A stretch of DNA of 64,000 nucleotides from Flavobacteriales bacterium UBA6051 (GTDB taxonomy: Bacteria > Bacteroidota > Bacteroidia > Flavobacteriales_D > Crocinitomicaceae). Shown here one piece after another: positions 42,941-50,365 of this stretch. Each line of letters starts with the position of its first letter. The stretch's first letter is position 1. Under the pieces are notes generated by a model. It searched no databases, was not told the DNA's origin, and was given only the letters and a program-made list of their open reading frames with translations. Made by a program: the position numbers and the translations under genes. Location of the stretch: NCBI GenBank assembly GCA_002427735.1, contig DIYP01000016.1, positions 310,001 to 374,000 of the forward strand, written 5' to 3'.

Positions 42941-43483
42941 ATGAGAACTATTGTCAACATTCACCAAGACCTGATTGAGCGCTCAAAAAATGGAGACCGA
43001 CGTGCACAGAAGTCCCTTTTTGACCTATACAGCAAGGCAATTTATAATGTAGGAGTCCGACTGCTTGGGAACACAGAAGATGCTGCCGATCTTACACAGG
43101 ACACATTCATCCATGCGTTTACGAAACTAGACCAGTTTGCATATAAATCTACATTCGGTGCATGGTTGAAACGAATTATGGTGAATAAATCACTGAATTT
43201 CTTAAACCGTAAGAAAGTACACTTTGATCTTCCTGAAGAAATTGATGGTAAAATGACCGAAGAAGAACACGTTGATACAGAAGCGCTAATGATTCAACTA
43301 AACTCTTCCATACCACAACTTCCCGAAGGTTGCCGTATCGTATTTACGCTCTTTTATTTTGAAGGGTTAGATCATCAGGAAATTGCAGAAAGTTTACAAG
43401 TAAGTGTTTCGACAAGTAAGTCTCAACTTAGCCGGGCGCGTCAATTATTGCGTGCATTACTAATTCAAAAAATTGAGGCATGA
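42941..43483 (+). CDS. ECF-type RNA polymerase sigma factor
   Basis: 180 residues. Region 2 (about 22-90) includes LTQDTFIHAFTKL, the -10 (here -7) recognition helix; region 4 (about 125-175) is a helix-turn-helix with EGLDHQEIAESLQVSVSTSKSQLSRARQLLR. It directs RNA polymerase to a set of promoters, usually released by loss of an anti-sigma partner. The stop codon overlaps the start of the next gene (ATGA), so the downstream VWA protein, which has a cytoplasmic anti-sigma-like start, is the obvious partner. Family call is firm; the regulon is unknown. Confidence 0.93.
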   Translation: MRTIVNIHQDLIERSKNGDRRAQKSLFDLYSKAIYNVGVRLLGNTEDAADLTQDTFIHAFTKLDQFAYKSTFGAWLKRIMVNKSLNFLNRKKVHFDLPEEIDGKMTEEEHVDTEALMIQLNSSIPQLPEGCRIVFTLFYFEGLDHQEIAESLQVSVSTSKSQLSRARQLLRALLIQKIEA

Positions 43484-45777
43484 ACAACAATAACTATAAT
43501 GGAGAATTTGATCAATTTGACGTTCCTGAAGGAATGTGGTCAAATATTGAGTCAAGTCTGGAAAAACATGATAAAAAAGGACCCGCATTTTTTTGGTGGA
43601 AAATTGCTGGCGCTTTGATGCTATTGGCTGGGATTGGAAGTATAATAGCTTATACGACAATCGCAGATGAAAAAGCGCTGATTGCAGAAAACACTACTAC
43701 GGAAGATGAGCGATTTGAAAACGAACAAATCAGTGAACAAGAAAATGTTATCTCCGAGAACAATTCGGAAAAATTGAACAGTATTGAGAATGATATTGGC
43801 GAAACAACTATAGCCGATAATGGTTCTCTAGATTCAATTATGGTGTCAGTTCCTTTCTTGACTATTGCACCCGATGCCAGAGCCGGAGCTTCAACTATTC
43901 AAACACAGCATGTAAATACTGGCGATGAAGCTATAACAAACGCAACCATTGCTCAAGTGAACACACAAGAGGGACATTCAGTACCTCAAATAACGTTAAC
44001 GAATAAAGAAATAGCAAAAATTCCGACCGTAGGTGGCGAGAGCGACATTGTAACATATCTCCAAGTTACTCCTGGTGTTGTAGCTCAGAGTGGTTCATAC
44101 ACACTTTTCTCTTCTCCAAGGACTCAAAACCCTTCTCAATTTGGCTCTATTTCCACTCGTTTGGCAGAGCGACAAAGGGAACGTAGAACTATGCTTGACG
44201 CCCAAGGTTTGAGATACAGCATTTCTGAAAAACCTTCAGATCAGATTGAACTCAATAATGGAATCGCGGAAAATGGCTTCTTCCAGAATGCAGATGGTAT
44301 AGACATTAGCGTGATTGGTCAAATTGGAGATAAAATCGATCTGGAGACCGCGAACGCCGATATCTTCGCTGCACATGCTGACTCAATATCCTGGGAGGAC
44401 TTTAGTAGCGGATCGCATTATGATGAATTTGTTGAAAATGAATTTATTAATGCCGATCAGATGTCTACATCCACATTTAGTATCGATGTTGATGGTGCAT
44501 CTTACAGCGATGTTCGTGGTATGATCAATCGCGGAACGCTGCCAAACCCAAATGCAGTTAGAATTGAAGAGTTTATTAATTACTTCCCTTATGAATATGA
44601 AGAGCCGAGAGGTAAGCACCCATTTTCTATCCATTCTGAGGTGGCTAGTTGCCCTTGGAATAGTGAGCATAAATTGGTCAAAGTAGGTATTAAAGGCTTG
44701 TCCATAGACAAAAGTCAACTGCCAAAGAATAATTTGGTGTTCCTTCTAGATGTTTCCGGTTCCATGGACAACCCCGAAAAGCTAGACCTGCTTAAACAAG
44801 GATTTAAACTTCTTGTTCGGGAATTACGTGAGGACGATCGTGTATCTATCTGTGTATATGCCGGGGCGGCGGGTGTTGTTTTACCGCCTACATCCGGAGC
44901 AAATAAAGATGCGATTCTAGATGCTCTGAACAACTTATCTGCTGGAGGAAGTACCGCTGGAGGAGAAGGTATTGAATTGGCATACAAACTTGCCGAAGAA
45001 CATTTCCTTAAGCGTGGTAACAATCGCATCGTTTTGGCGACGGATGGTGATTTTAACGTAGGTGTTTCTGATGACAAAGCACTGGTTAACTTGATTGAAG
45101 AAAAGCGAAAAACGGGTGTATTTTTAACTGTACTTGGTTTTGGTCATGATAATTTCCAGTCGTCTAAAATGGAAAAACTCGCCAACAATGGGAATGGGAA
45201 TTTTTCATACATCGATAATATTCTTGAAGCAAAGAAGGTACTTGTCACAGAAATGGGAGCAACGCTTCAAACCATCGCAAAAGATGTCAAAATTCAGCTC
45301 GAGTTTAACGCAGAGCAGGTCGAATCATATCGATTGATTGGATATGAGAACCGATTATTACGCAATGAAGATTTTGCAAATGATAGTATAGATGCTGGCG
45401 AGCTCGGTGCAGGACACACCGTTACAGCATTGTATGAAGTCCTACCAACACACCAAGGAAGCAATACGAACAGTGATTACGCAAAACTCAGTTTCAGATA
45501 TAAAGCACCAGATGGAGATGAAAGTAAACTAATTGAACAATCTATTTTGCACTCAGCAGAAGATGAGATCAGGGAAGACACCTACTTCATTCAAGCTGTT
45601 ACCGAATTCGGATTGATCCTTCGTCAATCAAAGTATGCCGGAACAGCCAACTTTGATCGAGTCTTAGAAAACGCATCCATAGGCTTAGGTGAAGATCCTT
45701 TTGGTTATCGTGCAGAGTTTATAAGAATTGTACAGGAAGCTAAAAGTATCTGGGAGGCTAACGACAAGACCCCTTAA
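43480..45777 (+). CDS. Anti-sigma-like N-terminus / TM helix / TonB-plug-like stretch / VWA (YfbK-type) protein
   Basis: 765 residues. Residues 1-37 (GEFDQFDVPEGMWSNIESSLEKH) have the pattern of the short cytoplasmic ends of Bacteroidetes anti-sigma proteins. A single helix (about 38-60) should cross the inner membrane. Residues 65-330 are low in hydrophobics and contain IPTVGGESDIVTYLQVTPGVVAQSG (181-205), which resembles a TonB-dependent receptor plug. A VWA N-terminal segment (about 330-410, TFSIDVDGASYSDVRGMI), then the VWA domain with an intact metal site (D424, S426, S428 in DVSGSMD; T493; D522) and the YfbK/DUF3520 C-terminal domain complete it. I infer a transmembrane regulator that senses a periplasmic or surface ligand and holds the sigma factor. 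Translationally coupled to it. Confidence 0.9.
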   Translation: MNNNNYNGEFDQFDVPEGMWSNIESSLEKHDKKGPAFFWWKIAGALMLLAGIGSIIAYTTIADEKALIAENTTTEDERFENEQISEQENVISENNSEKLNSIENDIGETTIADNGSLDSIMVSVPFLTIAPDARAGASTIQTQHVNTGDEAITNATIAQVNTQEGHSVPQITLTNKEIAKIPTVGGESDIVTYLQVTPGVVAQSGSYTLFSSPRTQNPSQFGSISTRLAERQRERRTMLDAQGLRYSISEKPSDQIELNNGIAENGFFQNADGIDISVIGQIGDKIDLETANADIFAAHADSISWEDFSSGSHYDEFVENEFINADQMSTSTFSIDVDGASYSDVRGMINRGTLPNPNAVRIEEFINYFPYEYEEPRGKHPFSIHSEVASCPWNSEHKLVKVGIKGLSIDKSQLPKNNLVFLLDVSGSMDNPEKLDLLKQGFKLLVRELREDDRVSICVYAGAAGVVLPPTSGANKDAILDALNNLSAGGSTAGGEGIELAYKLAEEHFLKRGNNRIVLATDGDFNVGVSDDKALVNLIEEKRKTGVFLTVLGFGHDNFQSSKMEKLANNGNGNFSYIDNILEAKKVLVTEMGATLQTIAKDVKIQLEFNAEQVESYRLIGYENRLLRNEDFANDSIDAGELGAGHTVTALYEVLPTHQGSNTNSDYAKLSFRYKAPDGDESKLIEQSILHSAEDEIREDTYFIQAVTEFGLILRQSKYAGTANFDRVLENASIGLGEDPFGYRAEFIRIVQEAKSIWEANDKTP

Positions 45778-45781
45778 ATTG

Positions 45782-45813
45782 AGCCCTCCTCCATACGGAA
45801 GAGGGCTTTATCT
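45782..45813 (+). terminator. Intrinsic terminator after the sigma/VWA operon
   Basis: Imperfect hairpin AGCCCTC-C-TCC / GGA-A-GAGGGCT with an ATAC loop, one C-A mismatch, followed by a short T-rich stretch. It begins 4 bases after the stop codon. The 167 bases from here to the AraC stop show nothing else. Confidence 0.7.
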
Positions 45814-45980
45814 CAAGTGCAAATTAGCAATAAGACCAGTAAACCGCACAGTTATTACTGATCTTCAGTTTTGCCTAGAAAGCTTGAGATCAATACTCTT
45901 GCAAAATGCTCGATTTTCACTTTAGCAAAAGTCAAAGTTGCCTTGAAATAAGTGCACGAAATAGTAAAAAATAGACTTGA

Positions 45981-46796
45981 TTATTTGCGGGTCAATGTTG
46001 GCTCTTGAAGTCCTGACTTAAATGCAAAAATCTCTTTAGGAGTAAGACCTGTATAGCGCTTTACCTCTTTTATAAAATGCATTTGGTCATAGTAGCCATT
46101 GTCATAAGCTATATCTGACAACTTATCAGCTGGATTTTCAATATCTAAGATACTCTGGTGAAGACGATAGAGTCCGCTGTATTTTTTTGGATTTAGCCCG
46201 ACCTTTTCTTTAAATCTTCGCTCAATTGTTTTAATAGAACAACCTGCACTATCTGCAATTGCAGCTATCGAAATGGCGCCGTTCGTCCTTTTTATATTGC
46301 TTACAATGCTTTCTACTAACTGATCCCGGGATAGATCTCGAAGATCCTGCAAAAAGTGGTTCTCTATTAGCTGAACGAGAAAAGCATCTGATCGATCGTA
46401 AGTCAGCGCTTCCAGCACCCTATTTTCAAGCGTTTTTATACGATCACCGAAAACCAAATAAGGCTCAATAGAGGCATTGATTAAATCCGATACATCTCGT
46501 TTCAAAAATGGGTAAATCCCTTCTGGTTTGAATCGGATTCCGGCAATCTTTCCACCATTAAATTGAAGTACTTGTGATTTGGTTTTCAACCCAGACAAGT
46601 GACTTGCATAAGTCTCGCAGTCAGCCGATCCGCTTAATTTACGACTGATTGGATTTATCGTAAAGATTAATTCTATCGTGTTGTCGGGTATTACATGACA
46701 GTTTTTTAGTTCAATATTATGCCCAAACCAAATGCAATCGATGTACTTTGACAACTCACCGTGAACCTTGACTTCCGAATAAAACTGTTTATCCAT
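45981..46796 (-). CDS. AraC family transcription regulator
   Basis: 271 residues. An N-terminal sensing domain (about 1-150, DUF6597-like, with IPDNTIELIFTI and KIAGIRFKPEGIYPFL) is followed by the AraC helix-turn-helix pair (about 165-260): AISIAAIADSAGCSIKTIERRFKEKVGLNPKKY and LSDIAYDNGYYDQMHFIKEVKRYTGLTPKEIFAF. Cytosolic. It stands alone. A perfect 11-bp hairpin lies 67 bases upstream of its start and could be its own operator or a terminator-like leftover. Ligand and targets unknown. Confidence 0.92.
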   Translation of the reverse strand: MDKQFYSEVKVHGELSKYIDCIWFGHNIELKNCHVIPDNTIELIFTINPISRKLSGSADCETYASHLSGLKTKSQVLQFNGGKIAGIRFKPEGIYPFLKRDVSDLINASIEPYLVFGDRIKTLENRVLEALTYDRSDAFLVQLIENHFLQDLRDLSRDQLVESIVSNIKRTNGAISIAAIADSAGCSIKTIERRFKEKVGLNPKKYSGLYRLHQSILDIENPADKLSDIAYDNGYYDQMHFIKEVKRYTGLTPKEIFAFKSGLQEPTLTRK

Positions 46797-46862
46797 TGCT
46801 TGTATTCTCTCCTATAAGAATACGATGAAGTCCCGATGAAACGCTTGATTTTGTGATAGCTG

Positions 46863-46892
46863 GCTACTATTCGTTACGAATAGTAGCTTTTT
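46863..46892. other. Perfect hairpin upstream of the AraC gene
   Basis: GCTACTATTCG (46863-46873), loop TTA, CGAATAGTAGC (46877-46887), then TTTTT. The T run is on the plus strand, but no plus-strand gene reaches this point, so it is either a terminator without an obvious transcript or a palindromic binding site. Confidence 0.6.
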
Positions 46893-46909
46893 GAACGTGC
46901 TGATGTCCT

Positions 46910-47386
46910 CTACATTAAGTCAAAAGAGACCTTTCGGGACTTTGATGAACATACCCCAGTTTGCGTAGTTCCCATTTGTGTCAAGTGTACAATGTTTTCC
47001 TGACCTGTGAGCATTTCTAGAAAAATAGTATTCTCCAACGTTATTCTTCCAGGGGAAATATTTTTGTATTCAATGAAAGCCAAAAGGTTGTTCCCATCAA
47101 GTTTATATCCGATCCAAGTACCATTGACCGAGGTAGTATCGGAAAAGAGCGTCAGGTGCTCCTCAAAAAATGCCTTGATTTCACTCAACGTTTGTTCATT
47201 CTTCTGACGAACATCAAACTTGGCATTTCCCGACTTTTGGCGAATAAATAATTCTAAATCATTCGCGAAGACTTGTTGAACCAGTTCTATTGACTTCGTA
47301 TCTTTCTTATACTCCAATTCGCAAACACTGATATGGTGCGCGTGCAATAGCAATGAAAGCGCTGATTGTACAATGAGTTGTATCAT
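46910..47386 (-). CDS. DUF6702-like protein
   Basis: 158 residues; a hydrophobic start MIQLIVQSALSLLLHAHHIS may serve as a signal peptide. The sequence HHISVCELEYKKDTKSIELVQQVFANDLELFI is the pattern of DUF6702 proteins, small secreted beta-rich proteins that usually follow an M1 metallopeptidase gene in Bacteroidetes. That is the case here: its ATG overlaps the peptidase stop by 4 bases. Function unknown, perhaps a partner or inhibitor of the peptidase (inference from position only). Confidence 0.75.
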   Translation of the reverse strand: MIQLIVQSALSLLLHAHHISVCELEYKKDTKSIELVQQVFANDLELFIRQKSGNAKFDVRQKNEQTLSEIKAFFEEHLTLFSDTTSVNGTWIGYKLDGNNLLAFIEYKNISPGRITLENTIFLEMLTGQENIVHLTQMGTTQTGVCSSKSRKVSFDLM

Positions 47387-49584
47387 TCCTCCTGAGCTTT
47401 CATTTTGTCAAACTCTGACATCTCTTCTTTTCTTGGGAATACATTATTGCTTAAGTCAGCATCACCCGTTTTTCGATATGGGTCAATTTCAACATATGCC
47501 AATGGCTTATCAAACGCCATTATCTTTGCCGCACTTACCTCACTATACCTCCAAACTTCAGCCGGAATAGTAATAGATGAAGTCGAACCATCTTCGTAAT
47601 GCATGTTTAATACAATTGGTGTGACCAACCCGCCAACATTTGTAAAATTCAATTCATAATAATGCTTCTGGTTCATCTTATTGTACACTTCATCGTAGTC
47701 TAACTTATTCCTGAATTCATCATAATAATAATCCGGCGTCTCAGTAAGTTTTACCTTTTTGGTCTGAATTGAAGCAAGCGAATCCATTGCTGAAACATAA
47801 TAATCGGCTTTGTGTCCATTCGGCAATATATCATAATGAATGATCGTATCGATCGACACATCGACATAGTCTCTACTATAATACCAACCACGCCAGAACC
47901 AATCCAAATCAATTCCCGAAGCGTCTTCCATTGTCCTAAAAAAATCTGCTGGTTTCGGATGCTTAAATGCCCACCTTTCGGAATACGTTTTAAATGCTTT
48001 ATCAAATAGCTCATGTCCGAGCACAACGTCTCTCAATACATTAAGAGATGCCGCTGGTTTGCTGTACGCATTGTATCCCAGTTGAACAACTTGTTCCGGA
48101 TTCGTCATCATGGGACGAATGTATTTCTTTTGCCCTTTCATGTATTTCACAACAAGGTATGCCGGGCCACGGTCATGAGGGAAGTTCTCGTAGTTTTCTT
48201 CTTTCGTAAGGTATTCCAGAAAACTGTTAATTCCTTCATCCATCCAGGCCCATTGGCGCTCATCAGAATTAACGATCATTGGAAAGAAGTTATGTCCAAC
48301 TTCATGAATTACAACGCCAATCATTGCATACTTTACTGCGTCAGAATAAGTGCCATCGGGAGCTGGTCTTCCCAGGTTAAAGCAAATCATCGGATACTCC
48401 ATTCCTATGGATGCAGCATGTACAGAGTTTGCAACTGGGTAAGGGTAATCCACCGAATAATGGGAGTAGGTTTTTAACGTATTAACAACAGCTTTTGTTG
48501 ATTCCTGTTCCCACAATGGGTTTCCTTCTTTGGGATAAAAAGACATAGCCATCACTTCCTTATTTCCGAGTTTTACAGCCTGTGCTTCCCAAATGAATTT
48601 CCGGGATGATGCGAAAGCAAAATCGCGCACGTTCTCCGCATGATAAATCCAGGTCTTCGTATCCTTAGATCTGCTTTTCTCATTAGCAATGGCTTCCGTC
48701 TCTGGAATGATCATGAGTGGTTTATCAAAAGACTGTTGCGATTGTTGAAAACGGCTATAATGCTCAGAGGAAAGAACTCTTTTGGCATTCTTTAGTTCTC
48801 CCGTGGCGGTCACAACATGGTCTGAAGGAACGGTAATCTCCACATCAAAATCACCAAATGTCAAAGCGAACTCACCACTTCCCAAAAACTGTTTGTGCTG
48901 CCACCCGTTAAAATCATCATAGACCGCCATTCTAGGATAAAACTGCGCGATAGAATACGAATAGTTTTGGTCTTCAGGAAAGTATTCATAACCACTTCTG
49001 CCATGTTCTTCCATTCGGTCATTTAAGTTGTACCACCATTCCAATTCAAACTCAAACTTATCTCCTGGTTCTAATGGTTCGGTAAGATCGATGCGCATCA
49101 TGGTTTTTACAATAGTATAGTTTAATGGATTGCCTTTAGCATCAACTACTTTTGTGAGATGAATTCCACCATCTGTAGAGGTTAGCTGCGTATTAAACAC
49201 CACACCATATGTGGTAACCGAATCACCGAACTTTAGGTTTTTGGCAAGGTATTTATCGCTGCCTTTCTCACGAACGTTCTGATCAAGCTGCATCCAGAGA
49301 TATGATAGTGGTTGAGGTGATTGATTAAAGTATGTGACAACTTCAGTTCCACTTACCGACTGACGCTCGTCATCCAGCTTTACCTTTATCACATAATCTG
49401 CTTTTTGTTGCCAGTATGAAGGGCCAGGGGCACCATCCCCAGCCCTATACACATTCGGGGTAGGTAATAAGTTATCTATTTGTTCAAACTTCCCTTCCCA
49501 TGTGTGCGCTTTATTCTTATCCTTTTGGGTTCGTCCGATGAAAAAAATATTCAAGCAGCAGAACATTACAATCCAATTCCTCAT
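47383..49584 (-). CDS. M1 family metallopeptidase, secreted
   Basis: 733 residues with a short signal peptide (MRNWIVMFCCLNIFFIGRTQ). The catalytic zinc site is H427-E428-V-G-H431, with the third ligand E450 in WMDEGINSF, 18 residues after H431 as in M1 aminopeptidases. GMEYPMICF supplies the exopeptidase GxMEN-like motif in altered form (GMEYP), as in other Bacteroidetes M1 members. The N-terminal beta domain runs from about 55 to 320. Exported enzyme that likely trims N-terminal residues of peptides in the periplasm. It is first in a two-gene transcript with the DUF6702-like gene. Confidence 0.93.
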   Translation of the reverse strand: MRNWIVMFCCLNIFFIGRTQKDKNKAHTWEGKFEQIDNLLPTPNVYRAGDGAPGPSYWQQKADYVIKVKLDDERQSVSGTEVVTYFNQSPQPLSYLWMQLDQNVREKGSDKYLAKNLKFGDSVTTYGVVFNTQLTSTDGGIHLTKVVDAKGNPLNYTIVKTMMRIDLTEPLEPGDKFEFELEWWYNLNDRMEEHGRSGYEYFPEDQNYSYSIAQFYPRMAVYDDFNGWQHKQFLGSGEFALTFGDFDVEITVPSDHVVTATGELKNAKRVLSSEHYSRFQQSQQSFDKPLMIIPETEAIANEKSRSKDTKTWIYHAENVRDFAFASSRKFIWEAQAVKLGNKEVMAMSFYPKEGNPLWEQESTKAVVNTLKTYSHYSVDYPYPVANSVHAASIGMEYPMICFNLGRPAPDGTYSDAVKYAMIGVVIHEVGHNFFPMIVNSDERQWAWMDEGINSFLEYLTKEENYENFPHDRGPAYLVVKYMKGQKKYIRPMMTNPEQVVQLGYNAYSKPAASLNVLRDVVLGHELFDKAFKTYSERWAFKHPKPADFFRTMEDASGIDLDWFWRGWYYSRDYVDVSIDTIIHYDILPNGHKADYYVSAMDSLASIQTKKVKLTETPDYYYDEFRNKLDYDEVYNKMNQKHYYELNFTNVGGLVTPIVLNMHYEDGSTSSITIPAEVWRYSEVSAAKIMAFDKPLAYVEIDPYRKTGDADLSNNVFPRKEEMSEFDKMKAQEE

Positions 49585-49607
49585 TTTGCTTTTCTAAAGT
49601 TTTGCTC

Positions 49608-49615
49608 CAAACATA
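49608..49615 (-). promoter_or_regulatory. Candidate -7 box for the M1 peptidase gene
   Basis: Minus strand reads TATGTTTG, 23 bases before the start at 49584. No clear -33 element. Confidence 0.45.
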
Positions 49616-49697
49616 AGAGGCGGTAGCGACAGGAAATAGTAAAAATTAGACATTCACTGCTGTCGATTTTATACTATTCATCCCTTAGAGATTGACA

Positions 49698-49705
49698 TAG
49701 TTTTG
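49698..49705 (+). promoter_or_regulatory. Candidate -7 box for the 158-residue lipoprotein
   Basis: TAGTTTTG (TAnnTTTG) lies 20 bases before the ATG at 49726, divergent from the M1 peptidase promoter. Confidence 0.45.
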
Positions 49706-49725
49706 ATATCACAACAAACTGACAC

Positions 49726-50202
49726 ATGAAATACGCATACCTCATATTTATACCATGGCTTTTATATAGTTGTTCCGAACAACCTTCTGAAATCGATGAA
49801 ACCGTGAGTGGTGTTTCTAATGAAACAACTGCTGAAGAAGATTCGATTGCGATAATGGGCAATTTCGAAAGGCAGGAAGAATGCTGGAACAATCATGATC
49901 TCGATTGTTATGTTGAAGCCTATCACGATGCACCAGATGTTCAAACAGTATCACGTCTGGGATTGACGAAAGGCTATGAAAATATACTCAACGATTATAA
50001 AACCTATTTTCCTGAAGAACGCATGGGAAAATTGTTTTTTGACGAAATCAATTTAAAACGACTTTCTGATCAATACTATTATGTAGTAGGTCGATTTAAC
50101 CTTGTATATGAAATCCCTGATACGACAATTCAAGGCTGGTTTTCTGTTCTAATGGAGAATAGAGATGGGCGTTGGTTAATGATAAGCGATCATTCGTCCT
50201 GA
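49726..50202 (+). CDS. Lipoprotein with SnoaL/DUF4440-like domain
   Basis: 158 residues with lipobox LYSC (C16). After an acidic linker, FERQEECWNNHDLDCYVEAYHDAPDV and the later GYENILNDYKTYFPEERMG, YYYVVGRFNLVYEI and GWFSVLMENRDGRWLMISDHSS match the NTF2-like SnoaL/DUF4440 fold, a cone-shaped pocket that often binds small molecules. It is membrane-anchored, facing the periplasm. Role unknown. Monocistronic with a terminator 64 bases after the stop. Confidence 0.85.
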   Translation: MKYAYLIFIPWLLYSCSEQPSEIDETVSGVSNETTAEEDSIAIMGNFERQEECWNNHDLDCYVEAYHDAPDVQTVSRLGLTKGYENILNDYKTYFPEERMGKLFFDEINLKRLSDQYYYVVGRFNLVYEIPDTTIQGWFSVLMENRDGRWLMISDHSS

Positions 50203-50265
50203 AGTTTTAGCAAGTGGACATTTTTCAATTTTATTTTTTCTAAAGTGTATTTTTTGATCGCGCAG

Positions 50266-50296
50266 AAAGGCTTCCCATATCGGGAGGCCTTTTGTT
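50266..50296 (+). terminator. Intrinsic terminator after the SnoaL-like lipoprotein gene
   Basis: An 11-bp stem (AAAGGCTTCCC with GGGAGGCCTTT, one G-T pair) and a 5-base loop, followed by TTTTGTTTT. Confidence 0.85.
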
Positions 50297-50365
50297 TTCG
50301 CCATAAGTCATTTACTTAACAATCAGGCAAGTTTCGTAACTTTACCTTCCATACACAATCGACCT

